A DNA stretch of 64,000 nt. It comes from Fibrobacter succinogenes. GTDB lineage: Bacteria; Fibrobacterota; Fibrobacteria; Fibrobacterales; Fibrobacteraceae. Where the stretch lies: contig CACWNW010000005.1 in assembly GCA_902762305.1 (NCBI GenBank), positions 62,001 through 126,000 of the forward strand. Reading direction: 5' to 3'. A program made the position numbers and the translations under genes. Below the pieces are notes generated by a model. The model had not been told where the DNA came from and ran no database searches. It worked only from the letters and a program-made list of their open reading frames with translations. This document shows, one piece after another, positions 25,720 to 33,583 of the stretch (its first letter is position 1; each line of letters starts with the position of its first letter).

Positions 25720-26646
25720 TTATTTGCGGCGGGTCTTCGCGGGTTCGCGGATGAGCGCGGAGGGGTTGTTCTTGATTTTCTGGCTGAATTCCTCGAGATT
25801 CTCGAGCACGGTGTTCAGTTCCACGATGGCTTCGCCCACTTGGTCCTGGTTCTTGTAGACCATGCCGTCGAGCCGTTTCGAGAGCTGGCTGATGGATTCC
25901 ATCGCCTTCGTGAGGTTCTCGTTCATCGCCTTCGTGTCGATGGCGTCGAGCTTTTCCTTCAAAATGTCGAGGTCTTCGCCCGCCTTTGCGGCAATCTTCG
26001 CTTCTTCGATTTCACCCATCACGCGGTGCATCGATTCGGCGGTTTTCGAGATGTTTTCTATGGGCCTTGCCATGCCCTGGGTGACGCGCTTCAGGTTCGC
26101 CGTCACTTCCTCAAAGTTCTTGATGGCCTGGCTCAGGTTTTCTGCATTCTCTGCAGAGAGCAGCGTGTTGACGTTCACGAGGACGGAATCCACGTGCGCG
26201 ACGATATTGCCCGCCTGGTTCGTGATGTGGTCAAAGTGCGAAACTTCCGCCGGCACGAGCCCGCCTTCGGGGACGTTCGGTTCCGAGAAAGAGCCGCCCG
26301 AGAGCACCACCTGCTTTTCGCCGGTGAGGTTCATGCCCGCCGTCATGCCCGCGCGGGTGCCGATCTTGATAGGCGTTCCGTGCGTGACCTTGAAGGCGAC
26401 CACGACTTCGTTCAGGTTTTCTTCGTTAATCGTAATGCGCGTAACGCTACCGACGTCGATACCGTTCAGCTTGACTTTCGCGTCTACAAAGAGGCCGTTC
26501 ACCGAGGTGCTGAATATGGTGTAGTAGTTGTCGTACTGTTCGCTCAGGTAGCGCTTGAGCACGTAGCCGAGGAACACGCAAATAAGCACGCCGCAGAACA
26601 GCATGAACGCGCCAAGTTTAATTCTTTCGGATCGGGTGGTTTCCAT
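25720..26646 (-). CDS. mlaD: MlaD-type MCE-domain protein
   Basis: A 308-residue protein with one N-terminal membrane helix (about 10-29) and an MCE domain at about 45-120 (FVDAKVKLNGIDVGSVTRITINE...AGMTAGMNLTGEKQVVLSGG). A long alpha-helical C-terminal part with heptad-like repeats (about 130-300) could form the tunnel seen in longer MCE proteins. It would bridge the periplasm for phospholipid transport between membranes. Gaps to the ATPase and lipoprotein genes are 12 and 10 bases. Confidence 0.88.
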   Translation of the reverse strand: METTRSERIKLGAFMLFCGVLICVFLGYVLKRYLSEQYDNYYTIFSTSVNGLFVDAKVKLNGIDVGSVTRITINEENLNEVVVAFKVTHGTPIKIGTRAGMTAGMNLTGEKQVVLSGGSFSEPNVPEGGLVPAEVSHFDHITNQAGNIVAHVDSVLVNVNTLLSAENAENLSQAIKNFEEVTANLKRVTQGMARPIENISKTAESMHRVMGEIEEAKIAAKAGEDLDILKEKLDAIDTKAMNENLTKAMESISQLSKRLDGMVYKNQDQVGEAIVELNTVLENLEEFSQKIKNNPSALIREPAKTRRK

Positions 26647-26658
26647 CGTTTCTCCGAA

Positions 26659-27441
26659 TCAATCTATAAAATTAAAGTGGTAGAGTCCTTCGGAGTATTC
26701 TTCCTTGGGGCACTGACGGTTGAAAAAGTGGCGTAATGTGGGGTCTTCGGACTCCATGCCTTCTTGCAGCGTGGCGTCCTTGAGCACGTAACCGTCTTTC
26801 AGGTACACAAAACGGTCGCAGATAATCTTGATGCTCTCGAGTTCGTGGCTCACGATGACCATCGATACCTTGAGCGTGTCGCGCAGCTCGAGCAGGAGTT
26901 CGTCGAGGGAGCGTGCCGTCACCGGGTCGAGGCCCGTAGAAGGCTCGTCGCAGAAGAGCAGTTCCGGCTTGAGCGCGATGGCGCGGGCGAGGGCCGCGCG
27001 CTTTTTCATGCCGCCCGAAATTTCGCCTGGGTACTTGTGGAAGGCGTGCAGCAGGTGTACCTTCTCCAAGCGGTCGGCCACGATGGCTTCCATCTGGCTC
27101 TTGGGCATGTAGGGCATGCTGCGCTTTAGCGGGAGCATCGCGTTCTCGGCGATGGTCAAGTCCGCAATGAGGGCTCCGCTCTGGAAGAGCACTCCCGTGC
27201 GCATGCGGGTCTCGCTGTCGAGGCCTTCCTTCGCGCCGAAGGTCTTGCCGAAGTAGGTGATAGTGCCCGCGTCGGACTTGATGAACTTCAGGATGTTGTT
27301 CAGGAGTGTCGACTTGCCGCAACCCGAACTCCCGAGCACCATGCGGATTTCGCCACGCTTTACGCCGAAGGAAATATCCTTCAGAATGGACTCGCGTCCG
27401 TAGCTTGCCTTCAGGTGGTCTACTTTGAGAATATCTTCCAT
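26659..27441 (-). CDS. mlaF: MlaF-type ABC ATPase
   Basis: A 260-residue ABC ATPase. Walker A is GSSGCGKST, the Q-loop LFQSGALI, the signature ISGGMKKRAALARA, Walker B LLFCDEPSTGLDP, and the switch histidine is in VSHELESI. MKKR in the signature is typical of the Mla/Mce group. The ATG at 27441 has an AGGAG site and gives the usual N-terminus; the frame extends 57 bases farther without support. It powers the MlaE permease encoded eight bases upstream. Confidence 0.9.
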   Translation of the reverse strand: MEDILKVDHLKASYGRESILKDISFGVKRGEIRMVLGSSGCGKSTLLNNILKFIKSDAGTITYFGKTFGAKEGLDSETRMRTGVLFQSGALIADLTIAENAMLPLKRSMPYMPKSQMEAIVADRLEKVHLLHAFHKYPGEISGGMKKRAALARAIALKPELLFCDEPSTGLDPVTARSLDELLLELRDTLKVSMVIVSHELESIKIICDRFVYLKDGYVLKDATLQEGMESEDPTLRHFFNRQCPKEEYSEGLYHFNFID

Positions 27442-27449
27442 AATTACTC

Positions 27450-28508
27450 CTAGTAGAATATGAAGGCGAAAAGGGTGTCGGCGAGCACGATGCAGCAAAT
27501 TGCGGCGACCACGCTCGATGTGGTTGCCTTACCCACGGCTTCGGCACCGCCGTGTGCGTTCAGGCCCTTGTTGCAGGCGATGAGCGTCACTATCCAGCCG
27601 AAGACGAGCGCCTTGATGCTGCTCTTTAAGAACGTGATGGGGGCAATGCCGTCACGGATGCCCATCATGTAGTTGGAAAACGAAATGTCGCAGAAGAAAT
27701 ACGCGATGAGGAACCCCGAGAAGCACCCGAAAATGGAGGCGCAGAACGAGAGAATGGGGGTCGCGATGCTCATGGCGATAAAGCGCGGCACCACCAGGTA
27801 CTGCACCGGAGGGATGGCCATCGACTTGATGGCCTTGACTTCTTCACAGACGCTCATGTTCGCGATTTCGGCGGCGACGGCACTGCCGGAACGGCCTGCG
27901 AGGATGATGGTCGTGAGGAGCGGGCCGATTTCTGCGAAAATGAGGAAGCCGAGGCCCGAGGCGAGGTAGGAGCCGCCGCCTACAGCGTTCAGCATGATGG
28001 AACTCTGGAGCGCCATCGTGAGGCAGATGAGGGCGACCATCAGGAAGCATATTCCCATGGCTTCGCTCCCGAGCTTGAACATCTGCTTGGCGACACCGCC
28101 GAAATGGATCTTGCCCTTGTCGAACGGTCCGAAGATGGTCCAGTAGATGGACATGAACAGGAGCGTCAGGACCTCGAAGGATTCCTTCAGCACGGCGAAC
28201 CCGATGCCACCGAGCATTTCGAGGATGTTGTTCGTACCCTTCGCGGGCCTTGCGGGCGGTTCCATCTTGCGGAGTGCCGAAAGGTGCGCCTTGATGTCGG
28301 CGTTGAAGTGGGCGAGGGTAAGCGTGTGGCCCGTCTTCTCGGAAAGTTCCGCCAGGAGCGCGAAAAACGCATCGCCGCTGTAGTCCATGCTCGCGAGGTT
28401 ACTCCCATCAAGGCACAGCGCGCCACTACGGAGTTGCTTTGTGCAATTCCTCAGCAGCTCTTTGCTGTTTGCCGCCGTGAGCGTATCTGGCAGGAGTATG
28501 GTCGTCAT
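27450..28508 (-). CDS. mlaE: MlaE-type permease with N-terminal STAS domain
   Basis: A 352-residue protein from the ATG at 28508. Residues 1-90 form a STAS-like domain (LCLDGSNLASMDYSGDAFFALL), which in many bacteria is a separate MlaB protein. Residues about 115-350 are the MlaE permease (GPLLTTIILAGRSGSAVAAEIANMSVCEEVKAIKSM is diagnostic). It heads the operon mlaE-mlaF-mlaD-auxiliary lipoprotein. There is no ribosome site, and a TATATT box lies 12 bases upstream. The open frame to 28709 would start upstream of the promoter and is rejected. Confidence 0.88.
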   Translation of the reverse strand: MTTILLPDTLTAANSKELLRNCTKQLRSGALCLDGSNLASMDYSGDAFFALLAELSEKTGHTLTLAHFNADIKAHLSALRKMEPPARPAKGTNNILEMLGGIGFAVLKESFEVLTLLFMSIYWTIFGPFDKGKIHFGGVAKQMFKLGSEAMGICFLMVALICLTMALQSSIMLNAVGGGSYLASGLGFLIFAEIGPLLTTIILAGRSGSAVAAEIANMSVCEEVKAIKSMAIPPVQYLVVPRFIAMSIATPILSFCASIFGCFSGFLIAYFFCDISFSNYMMGIRDGIAPITFLKSSIKALVFGWIVTLIACNKGLNAHGGAEAVGKATTSSVVAAICCIVLADTLFAFIFY

Positions 28509-28520
28509 GTAATACGGCGA

Positions 28521-28526
28521 AATATA
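28521..28526 (-). promoter_or_regulatory. -10 box of the mla-type operon
   Basis: TATATT on the minus strand, 12 bases before the mlaE ATG, with no Shine-Dalgarno between. It implies a very short or absent leader. Confidence 0.5.
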
Positions 28527-28618
28527 GAAAAAAACACCAAAAAATGCCCGCTTTCGACCATTAAGAGGATAGCGGGCGTGTTTTGCCGACAAAGTGCCGT
28601 TGCCGCGGGCAGAAAGCG

Positions 28619-30124
28619 CTAATTCTTTACGCAGCGGACGCTGTGCCCACTGTGCTTGTATGGATTCCGTAGGTCCGTTTTCTTTTCTGTGTAATCTAAG
28701 TACATGCACAGCGCACTGCGGTAATTGGGATCGTTATTGTACACGACGGAACTCCAGAAACATGTTCGCCGGCCGCCTTCGCTAAATTTCCCCTCATGGT
28801 CTCTCTCGCCTGCTGGCAGGCCGGAAAACCCGTAGTCATCCGTGCCATTCCCGTCATGGTAATTGTAATACCAGCCTGTCGTAGTCTTCAGGATTGTTCC
28901 CGCAGTTTTGGTGCCGCCAATGGCTTCAAATAGGGTTTCGAAATCTGCTTGGGTAGGCAGGTGCCAACCTTCAGGGCATATTCCCTGCACTTGCTTTATG
29001 TTGAGGTGGCAATTTACTTCAAGCCCGCATACCAGCGGGTTGTCGGCATCGTTCGCCAGCGCTACCGAATCAATTGCCGCCGTCCAAGTATACAGACGCC
29101 CCGTCACGAGGCATTTCGTACTGTCGTTGCCATAACACCACGACCTGCCTTTTAGGCTTGGGGTTTTGGCGCTGTCGGCGTAGTTGAGGTTTTCCGCCAT
29201 CCAGACTTGCTCGCCGATTTTTACCGTCTTGTAGACCTGGCCGTCGCGCTCGTCCGTCATTGTCCCGTAATTGGTATCCTGATTCTGCCGGGCTTCCTTG
29301 GGCACATCCCAGTCCCATTCGCCCTTCACGCTAACCCAGCCGCTAGCCGCGCAGTAATACCTGTTGGTATCAATCTCGGCCCCGGTGATGAACGTACCGA
29401 TTTCTGCTTCGGTGCATTTTATTCCGTAAGTGTCGACGACTAAATGTGACGCGTGATTCCAGACTAGATTTTTACAGATAAAGTACATTTTACGCGATGT
29501 GACGTAGTGTATTTCGCCTTCGCGCCTAGTCGTGCAGCCCTGCAGGTTAAGGGTCGTGTCACCGATTTGGGCCGTCACCCATTGGTCTAATTCCGCATCG
29601 TACTTGAAGGCAATTCCCGTTGAATTGTCCCTCCGTATTTCGCCGTCGTCTCCGTCTTCCCAGTCCGGGATAAAAGCCTGGCTGCTGCTGGACATGCTTG
29701 TCTCGCTATCGCTCGACTTCGGTGTGACGCTAGAAGAGGACTTCGCGCTGGACGATGACTTCGCGGAGCTGCTCGACTTTGTGGAGCTGGACACACTTGT
29801 CTCGCTAGAGCTCGACTTCGGTGTGACGCTTGAGGAAGAAGGCTTCTTTGAGCTGCTTGAAGATGTTTTCTTGGAAGACGAGCTCGACTTGCCCGTATCG
29901 ATGGCCTCGAACCAGTGGTCGCCATCGCATTCGTAGTCCGCTTTTTGGTCTTTCACGTAGATTTTTTCGCCAATGATGTCGCCGCTGCACTCGAACTCTT
30001 TGAGTTCGTCCATGTCGGCCACTTCGCCGGGCAGTTCGGGGACTTTTGGGGTGAACGAGTCATCATCGCCGCAGGCGACAAGGAACGCTGCGCATGCAAA
30101 TGCTGTGTAGAGTGAGTGCTTCAT
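28619..30124 (-). CDS. Lipoprotein with Fibrobacter major paralogous domain
   Basis: A 501-residue lipoprotein with lipobox FLVAC followed by GDDD. The ATG at 30124 has a GGGAGAAATAAA ribosome site; the frame upstream of it is unsupported. Residues about 85-155 are an almost pure Ser/Lys linker (SSSSKKTSSSSS...), and residues about 330-500 form the Fibrobacter succinogenes major paralogous domain (DERDGQVYKTVKIGEQVWMAENLNY ... HSVRCVKN). The domain's function is unknown. WMAENL, CPEGWHLPT and YGFSGLPAG are its most conserved pieces. Surface-anchored by prediction. Confidence 0.88.
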   Translation of the reverse strand: MKHSLYTAFACAAFLVACGDDDSFTPKVPELPGEVADMDELKEFECSGDIIGEKIYVKDQKADYECDGDHWFEAIDTGKSSSSSKKTSSSSSKKPSSSSVTPKSSSSETSVSSSTKSSSSAKSSSSAKSSSSVTPKSSDSETSMSSSSQAFIPDWEDGDDGEIRRDNSTGIAFKYDAELDQWVTAQIGDTTLNLQGCTTRREGEIHYVTSRKMYFICKNLVWNHASHLVVDTYGIKCTEAEIGTFITGAEIDTNRYYCAASGWVSVKGEWDWDVPKEARQNQDTNYGTMTDERDGQVYKTVKIGEQVWMAENLNYADSAKTPSLKGRSWCYGNDSTKCLVTGRLYTWTAAIDSVALANDADNPLVCGLEVNCHLNIKQVQGICPEGWHLPTQADFETLFEAIGGTKTAGTILKTTTGWYYNYHDGNGTDDYGFSGLPAGERDHEGKFSEGGRRTCFWSSVVYNNDPNYRSALCMYLDYTEKKTDLRNPYKHSGHSVRCVKN

Positions 30125-30249
30125 TTTATTTCTCCCTTCGTTATGTAATAAATATATAAGAAAAGTGGCCGTGGGAGAAGTTCTTTTCTGATTTTGGACT
30201 TGAATAGGTCGGATTTCGAGGGTTTTGGGTGCCGTACTCGCAGTTTTTC

Positions 30250-30255
30250 TATTTT
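30250..30255 (+). promoter_or_regulatory. -10-like box before the RlmD-like gene
   Basis: TATTTT ends eight bases before the ATG at 30264, with no ribosome site between. This is the same geometry as at 17936, 48266 and 61535. Confidence 0.4.
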
Positions 30256-30263
30256 TAAGCCCG

Positions 30264-31586
30264 ATGTCCCGCAATTTTTACAAGCCAGGGAAGCCGCGCA
30301 GGCCGACCCCCAAGCGACATGCTATTTCAAAGTCCCCCCGCGAGGTGTTCGAAGTCCGCATCGAGAAGATGGTGCAGGGCGGCGAAGGTATGGCACGCCT
30401 GCCCGATGGTCGAGTGTGCTTTGTTGCGGGTGCGTTGCCGGGCGAACTCTGCAAGGTGGCGGTGACGTTCACGAAGAAGGATTTTGCCCGCGGGCATGTC
30501 GTGGAAGTCCTGGAGGGTGCAAATCCCGATCGTGTGGAAGCGCGCTGCCCGCTTTACGGCAAGTGCGGCGGGTGCAGTTTGCAGCACCTGGATAGCGAGA
30601 AGCAGGCGGAATACCTGGCGCAGGTCGAACGCGAGAACTTCCGGCGCATCGCCCGCATAGAACTGCCCGAAAGCTTTAAGGTGCATACGGGCCCTGCGTG
30701 GGGGTACCGCAACCGGGCCCGTGTCGTCGTGGTTTGCGACCAGGTCGGCGATAAGCCGATTGTGCGTTTCGGGTTCCGCAAGCAGGAGAGCAACAGCGTA
30801 GCGCTGTTCAAGAACTGTCCCGTCCTGACGCCCGCACTGAACGAGTTCTTGCAGGGCAGGGCCCGCGATATTTTTGCGGGCAAGTTCCGCCCTGGCCGCG
30901 AGATGGAAGTGAACCTCTTCGATAATGGCGTGGGTGAAATCTCGTACTACTACGAGGGAATGCTTGCCCGCGAGTTCAGCGAGAATGCGGTGAGCGTCGC
31001 CGAAATCTGCGGCAAGAAAATCGAGGCCGATGCGAGCGTGTTCTTCCAGAGCAACCTCGCGCTGTTGCCCGCGCTGGTGAAGTCCGTGCGCGATGCCGTG
31101 GACGATGGCCTTGCAAGCGGTGAAGCAAGCGACAGCTGGCTCATCGACCTCTTTAGCGGGGTAGGGTTCTTCGCCGCGATGCTCATGGACAAGTTTAAGC
31201 GCGTGACGACCGTGGAACGCGAAGAAAAATGCCTGCAGCATGCGAAAGTTAATTTGTCTGTGTCGAGCGAAACGACGGTCGGCGCAGTAAACGGAAAAAT
31301 CGAAAATGTGTCCGCCCCGGCCGAGGAATGGCTCGCGCACAACGTGGTGGATATCCCCGCGACGCTCATCGTGGACCCGCCGCGTACCGGCCTCCCGAAA
31401 GAGGCGCTTGACGCCATAGCCGCGTCGTCGGTAAACCGCCTGATTTACGTGTCTTGCCACCCGGTCACGCTTGCCCGCGATACCGCCCTCCTTGCCGAAA
31501 AAGGCTTCAAAATCGGCCGTGCGGAGGCTTTTGCCTTCTATCCGCAGACTCCCCACCTCGAAATGATGCTTGTTTTGGCCCGTTAA
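30264..31586 (+). CDS. rlmD: 23S rRNA m5U methyltransferase, RlmD/TrmA family
   Basis: A 440-residue SAM-dependent RNA uracil C5-methyltransferase. A TRAM-like domain (VRIEKMVQGGEGMARLPDGRVCFVAGALPGE) occupies about 30-90. Fe-S cysteines C95, C101 and C104 sit in CPLYGKCGGCSLQHL. The methyltransferase part has LIDLFSGVGFFA and VDPPRTGLPKEA, with the catalytic cysteine in IYVSCHPVTLARD. The RNA target (position 1939 or another) is not certain. I chose the ATG at 30264 because the upstream in-frame start at 30225 would add hydrophobic residues ahead of a -10-like box. Confidence 0.88.
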   Translation: MSRNFYKPGKPRRPTPKRHAISKSPREVFEVRIEKMVQGGEGMARLPDGRVCFVAGALPGELCKVAVTFTKKDFARGHVVEVLEGANPDRVEARCPLYGKCGGCSLQHLDSEKQAEYLAQVERENFRRIARIELPESFKVHTGPAWGYRNRARVVVVCDQVGDKPIVRFGFRKQESNSVALFKNCPVLTPALNEFLQGRARDIFAGKFRPGREMEVNLFDNGVGEISYYYEGMLAREFSENAVSVAEICGKKIEADASVFFQSNLALLPALVKSVRDAVDDGLASGEASDSWLIDLFSGVGFFAAMLMDKFKRVTTVEREEKCLQHAKVNLSVSSETTVGAVNGKIENVSAPAEEWLAHNVVDIPATLIVDPPRTGLPKEALDAIAASSVNRLIYVSCHPVTLARDTALLAEKGFKIGRAEAFAFYPQTPHLEMMLVLAR

Positions 31587-31594
31587 GGGCGTAA

Positions 31595-31615
31595 TATGGC
31601 GCTAAAAGCGCCATA
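31595..31615 (+). terminator. Hairpin after the RlmD-like gene
   Basis: A perfect 9-bp stem TATGGCGCT / AGCGCCATA with an AAA loop nine bases after the stop. The following bases are A-rich rather than T-rich, so termination is only probable. Confidence 0.5.
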
Positions 31616-31700
31616 AAATGTAAAAACTGCACATTGGATATAGCATTTTGGGGGGATTTTGCTAATTTGTTAATTAGGTATTTTTCCAGGGAGGCTTAAA

Positions 31701-32150
31701 ATGAACAAATTTAAAAAAATCGCCCTTCTCTTGGTGATTGCCATGGGGGCATTTTTCTCGTCCTGCTCCACCGAAGACCCGCATATCGTGTGTGGCCGCG
31801 AATGGAATCCGGCGTTGCAGCTGGTTGCCGACACGACTAGCGAATTCCAGCTCATCAACCCGATGATTCTCCAGTTCCGCTACGGTACGGGTTTCGACTT
31901 CCCGACGCTCAAGATCGCGTTCTACGAAGGGACGGAAAAGAACAAGGGGAGGGAAATTTGGCACTACGAGACCAAAGTCAACGAAAAGGTGAGCGTCTAT
32001 ACGCTCCAGGGCCACTCCAAGCGCGGGGGGCTCATGACCGCTGCCGAGCTTACCCGTCATAGGTCGCCCGGCCAGATTGTCATCGAGGCTACCTCGGGTG
32101 ACCGCCTCCTTGCCGTGAAAGAGATTACGCTCGTGAAGAACAAAATCTAG
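31701..32150 (+). CDS. Small lipoprotein, unknown function
   Basis: A 149-residue lipoprotein (lipobox FFSSC, then STEDPH). The mature part looks beta-rich (EFQLINPMILQFRYGTGFDFPTLKIAFYEG) and has no recognised family. A strong GGGAGG site is nine bases before the ATG. It is the first of four genes on this strand (lipoprotein, lipoprotein, lipoprotein, MetH-like) with gaps of 47, 3 and 6 bases, so they are probably co-transcribed. Confidence 0.7.
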   Translation: MNKFKKIALLLVIAMGAFFSSCSTEDPHIVCGREWNPALQLVADTTSEFQLINPMILQFRYGTGFDFPTLKIAFYEGTEKNKGREIWHYETKVNEKVSVYTLQGHSKRGGLMTAAELTRHRSPGQIVIEATSGDRLLAVKEITLVKNKI

Positions 32151-32197
32151 CTCACGCTTGTGCCCAATTCTGAATTTCAACTTTCTACAGGATATAC

Positions 32198-33121
32198 ATG
32201 CTTTATAGAAAAATTATCGGTGTTTTAGGCCTTCTGCCCGTCGCTTTCCTTGCCGGTTGCGGGGAATCCGAGGTTACTGTCAACTACAAGCTTTCCGAGC
32301 CTGTGGACGTGGAGGTCTATACCGAAAGTTACTTTGCGACAATAGACCTGAAGGGTGAAGAGCAGATGGGCACGATTACCGCCGCCTATGTGGACTTGAA
32401 CTATTCGACATCGGGCGATACGACCAAGGTGAAGCGTTATTACAGGGTGAACAATTCCCGCGGCTACCTCAAGAACTTCATGCCCTCGGAACTTGCCTGG
32501 CGCGTGAAGGAAGTGGACCTTGCGGCAATTGACCGCGACGTGATTGCTGTTGAAGGGCTCGATGATGGCTACGACACGCTGCTCGCGCATATTCCGATGC
32601 CCGAGCGCTGGCGCAAGCAGCTCCTGAACCCGGATTACAAGCCGCACCTGAGGCGCCTCGAGAAGCACCGCTGGGAAATGGACCACCTGCTTACGGGAAC
32701 CGTCCCCGTGAAGGCGAACATCACGCAGATGCTCAAGGACCAGGGACGCCTGAATTTTGCACTCATCAAGATCGATTCCGTGGTGACCCGCGGGTTCGAG
32801 AACCGCGACCACCGTCATTGTCTGGATTACAAGATCTACCTGCACGAGACGGAAAGCTTCCCGTACTACATCTGGGAGCAGCACGTGAACAGCAAGATTG
32901 TGCCCGAGAAGTTCATGGCATACACCAAGGGTCACAAGGCCGAATATGATACCGAATACGAGGTGATGATGGACCCCGAGATGGGCGTGCCCTGCCAGGA
33001 ACGCGAAGTGAAGGTGGGCAAGCACACCATGGTGAATCCCGTGACCAACGATACGGCGACCTTCGTAAGCCATATCACCCACGAACGCCTCTACAACATC
33101 AAGCGCGCGGAAAAGGAATAG
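32198..33121 (+). CDS. Lipoprotein, unknown function
   Basis: A 307-residue lipoprotein with lipobox FLAGC. The mature part is rich in charged residues and includes a histidine-bearing segment (RGFENRDHRHCLDYKIYLHETESFPYYIWEQHVNSK). It ends in an EAD-like acidic/basic tail. No domain is recognised. It stands three bases upstream of the next lipoprotein gene, as part of the unit leading to the MetH-like gene. Confidence 0.7.
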   Translation: MLYRKIIGVLGLLPVAFLAGCGESEVTVNYKLSEPVDVEVYTESYFATIDLKGEEQMGTITAAYVDLNYSTSGDTTKVKRYYRVNNSRGYLKNFMPSELAWRVKEVDLAAIDRDVIAVEGLDDGYDTLLAHIPMPERWRKQLLNPDYKPHLRRLEKHRWEMDHLLTGTVPVKANITQMLKDQGRLNFALIKIDSVVTRGFENRDHRHCLDYKIYLHETESFPYYIWEQHVNSKIVPEKFMAYTKGHKAEYDTEYEVMMDPEMGVPCQEREVKVGKHTMVNPVTNDTATFVSHITHERLYNIKRAEKE

Positions 33122-33124
33122 CCT

Positions 33125-33577
33125 ATGCGAGTTCCTGTCCGCAACATTTTTGCCTTTACCGTTGTCGCCTTCGTTGCGATTCTAACGGGCTGTACTTCGC
33201 ACCCGTCTCCCCAGCAGACGATGGTGGACGACCGATACCTGATGTACAAGGAAACGTACAAGGCCTACAAGGAAGCCGAGGAACGTTACCTGAACTTGCT
33301 ATTCAATATCGAGCGAATGCCCGAAGAAGAAGAACTCTGGATTATGAAGCGCGAGCAGATGCAAGAACTGATACAGCTGCGCGAGCTTATGCTCCAGGCA
33401 CGCGGGGAACTTGACGACGCCATGAGGACCTGGGAAACGCACCTGATGGAGGTGCAGGCCGAGGTGAAGAAGGCGCAAGTCCAGCAGAGCAGTCCGAATT
33501 TCAGGGGCAGGGATGCACAGCGCACGAGCCCAGGACAACTGCTTCCCGGTGAGGTCTCGAGTTCCAGAAAGAGGTAG
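33125..33577 (+). CDS. Coiled-coil lipoprotein
   Basis: A 150-residue lipoprotein with lipobox ILTGC. Residues about 40-120 are strongly helical with heptad-like spacing (MYKETYKAYKEAEERYLNLL, then MKREQMQELIQLRELMLQARGELDDAM). The C-terminal 30 residues are polar and probably disordered. Size and helical content are reminiscent of small periplasmic scaffold lipoproteins, but no family is recognised. It is six bases upstream of the MetH-like gene. Confidence 0.7.
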   Translation: MRVPVRNIFAFTVVAFVAILTGCTSHPSPQQTMVDDRYLMYKETYKAYKEAEERYLNLLFNIERMPEEEELWIMKREQMQELIQLRELMLQARGELDDAMRTWETHLMEVQAEVKKAQVQQSSPNFRGRDAQRTSPGQLLPGEVSSSRKR

Positions 33578-33583
33578 GTTGCC

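Noticed and set aside
29650-29910. Tandem DNA repeat in the lipoprotein at 28619-30124
   Set aside because: The repetition comes from Ser/Lys-rich linker codons (low-complexity protein), not from a separate repeat element.
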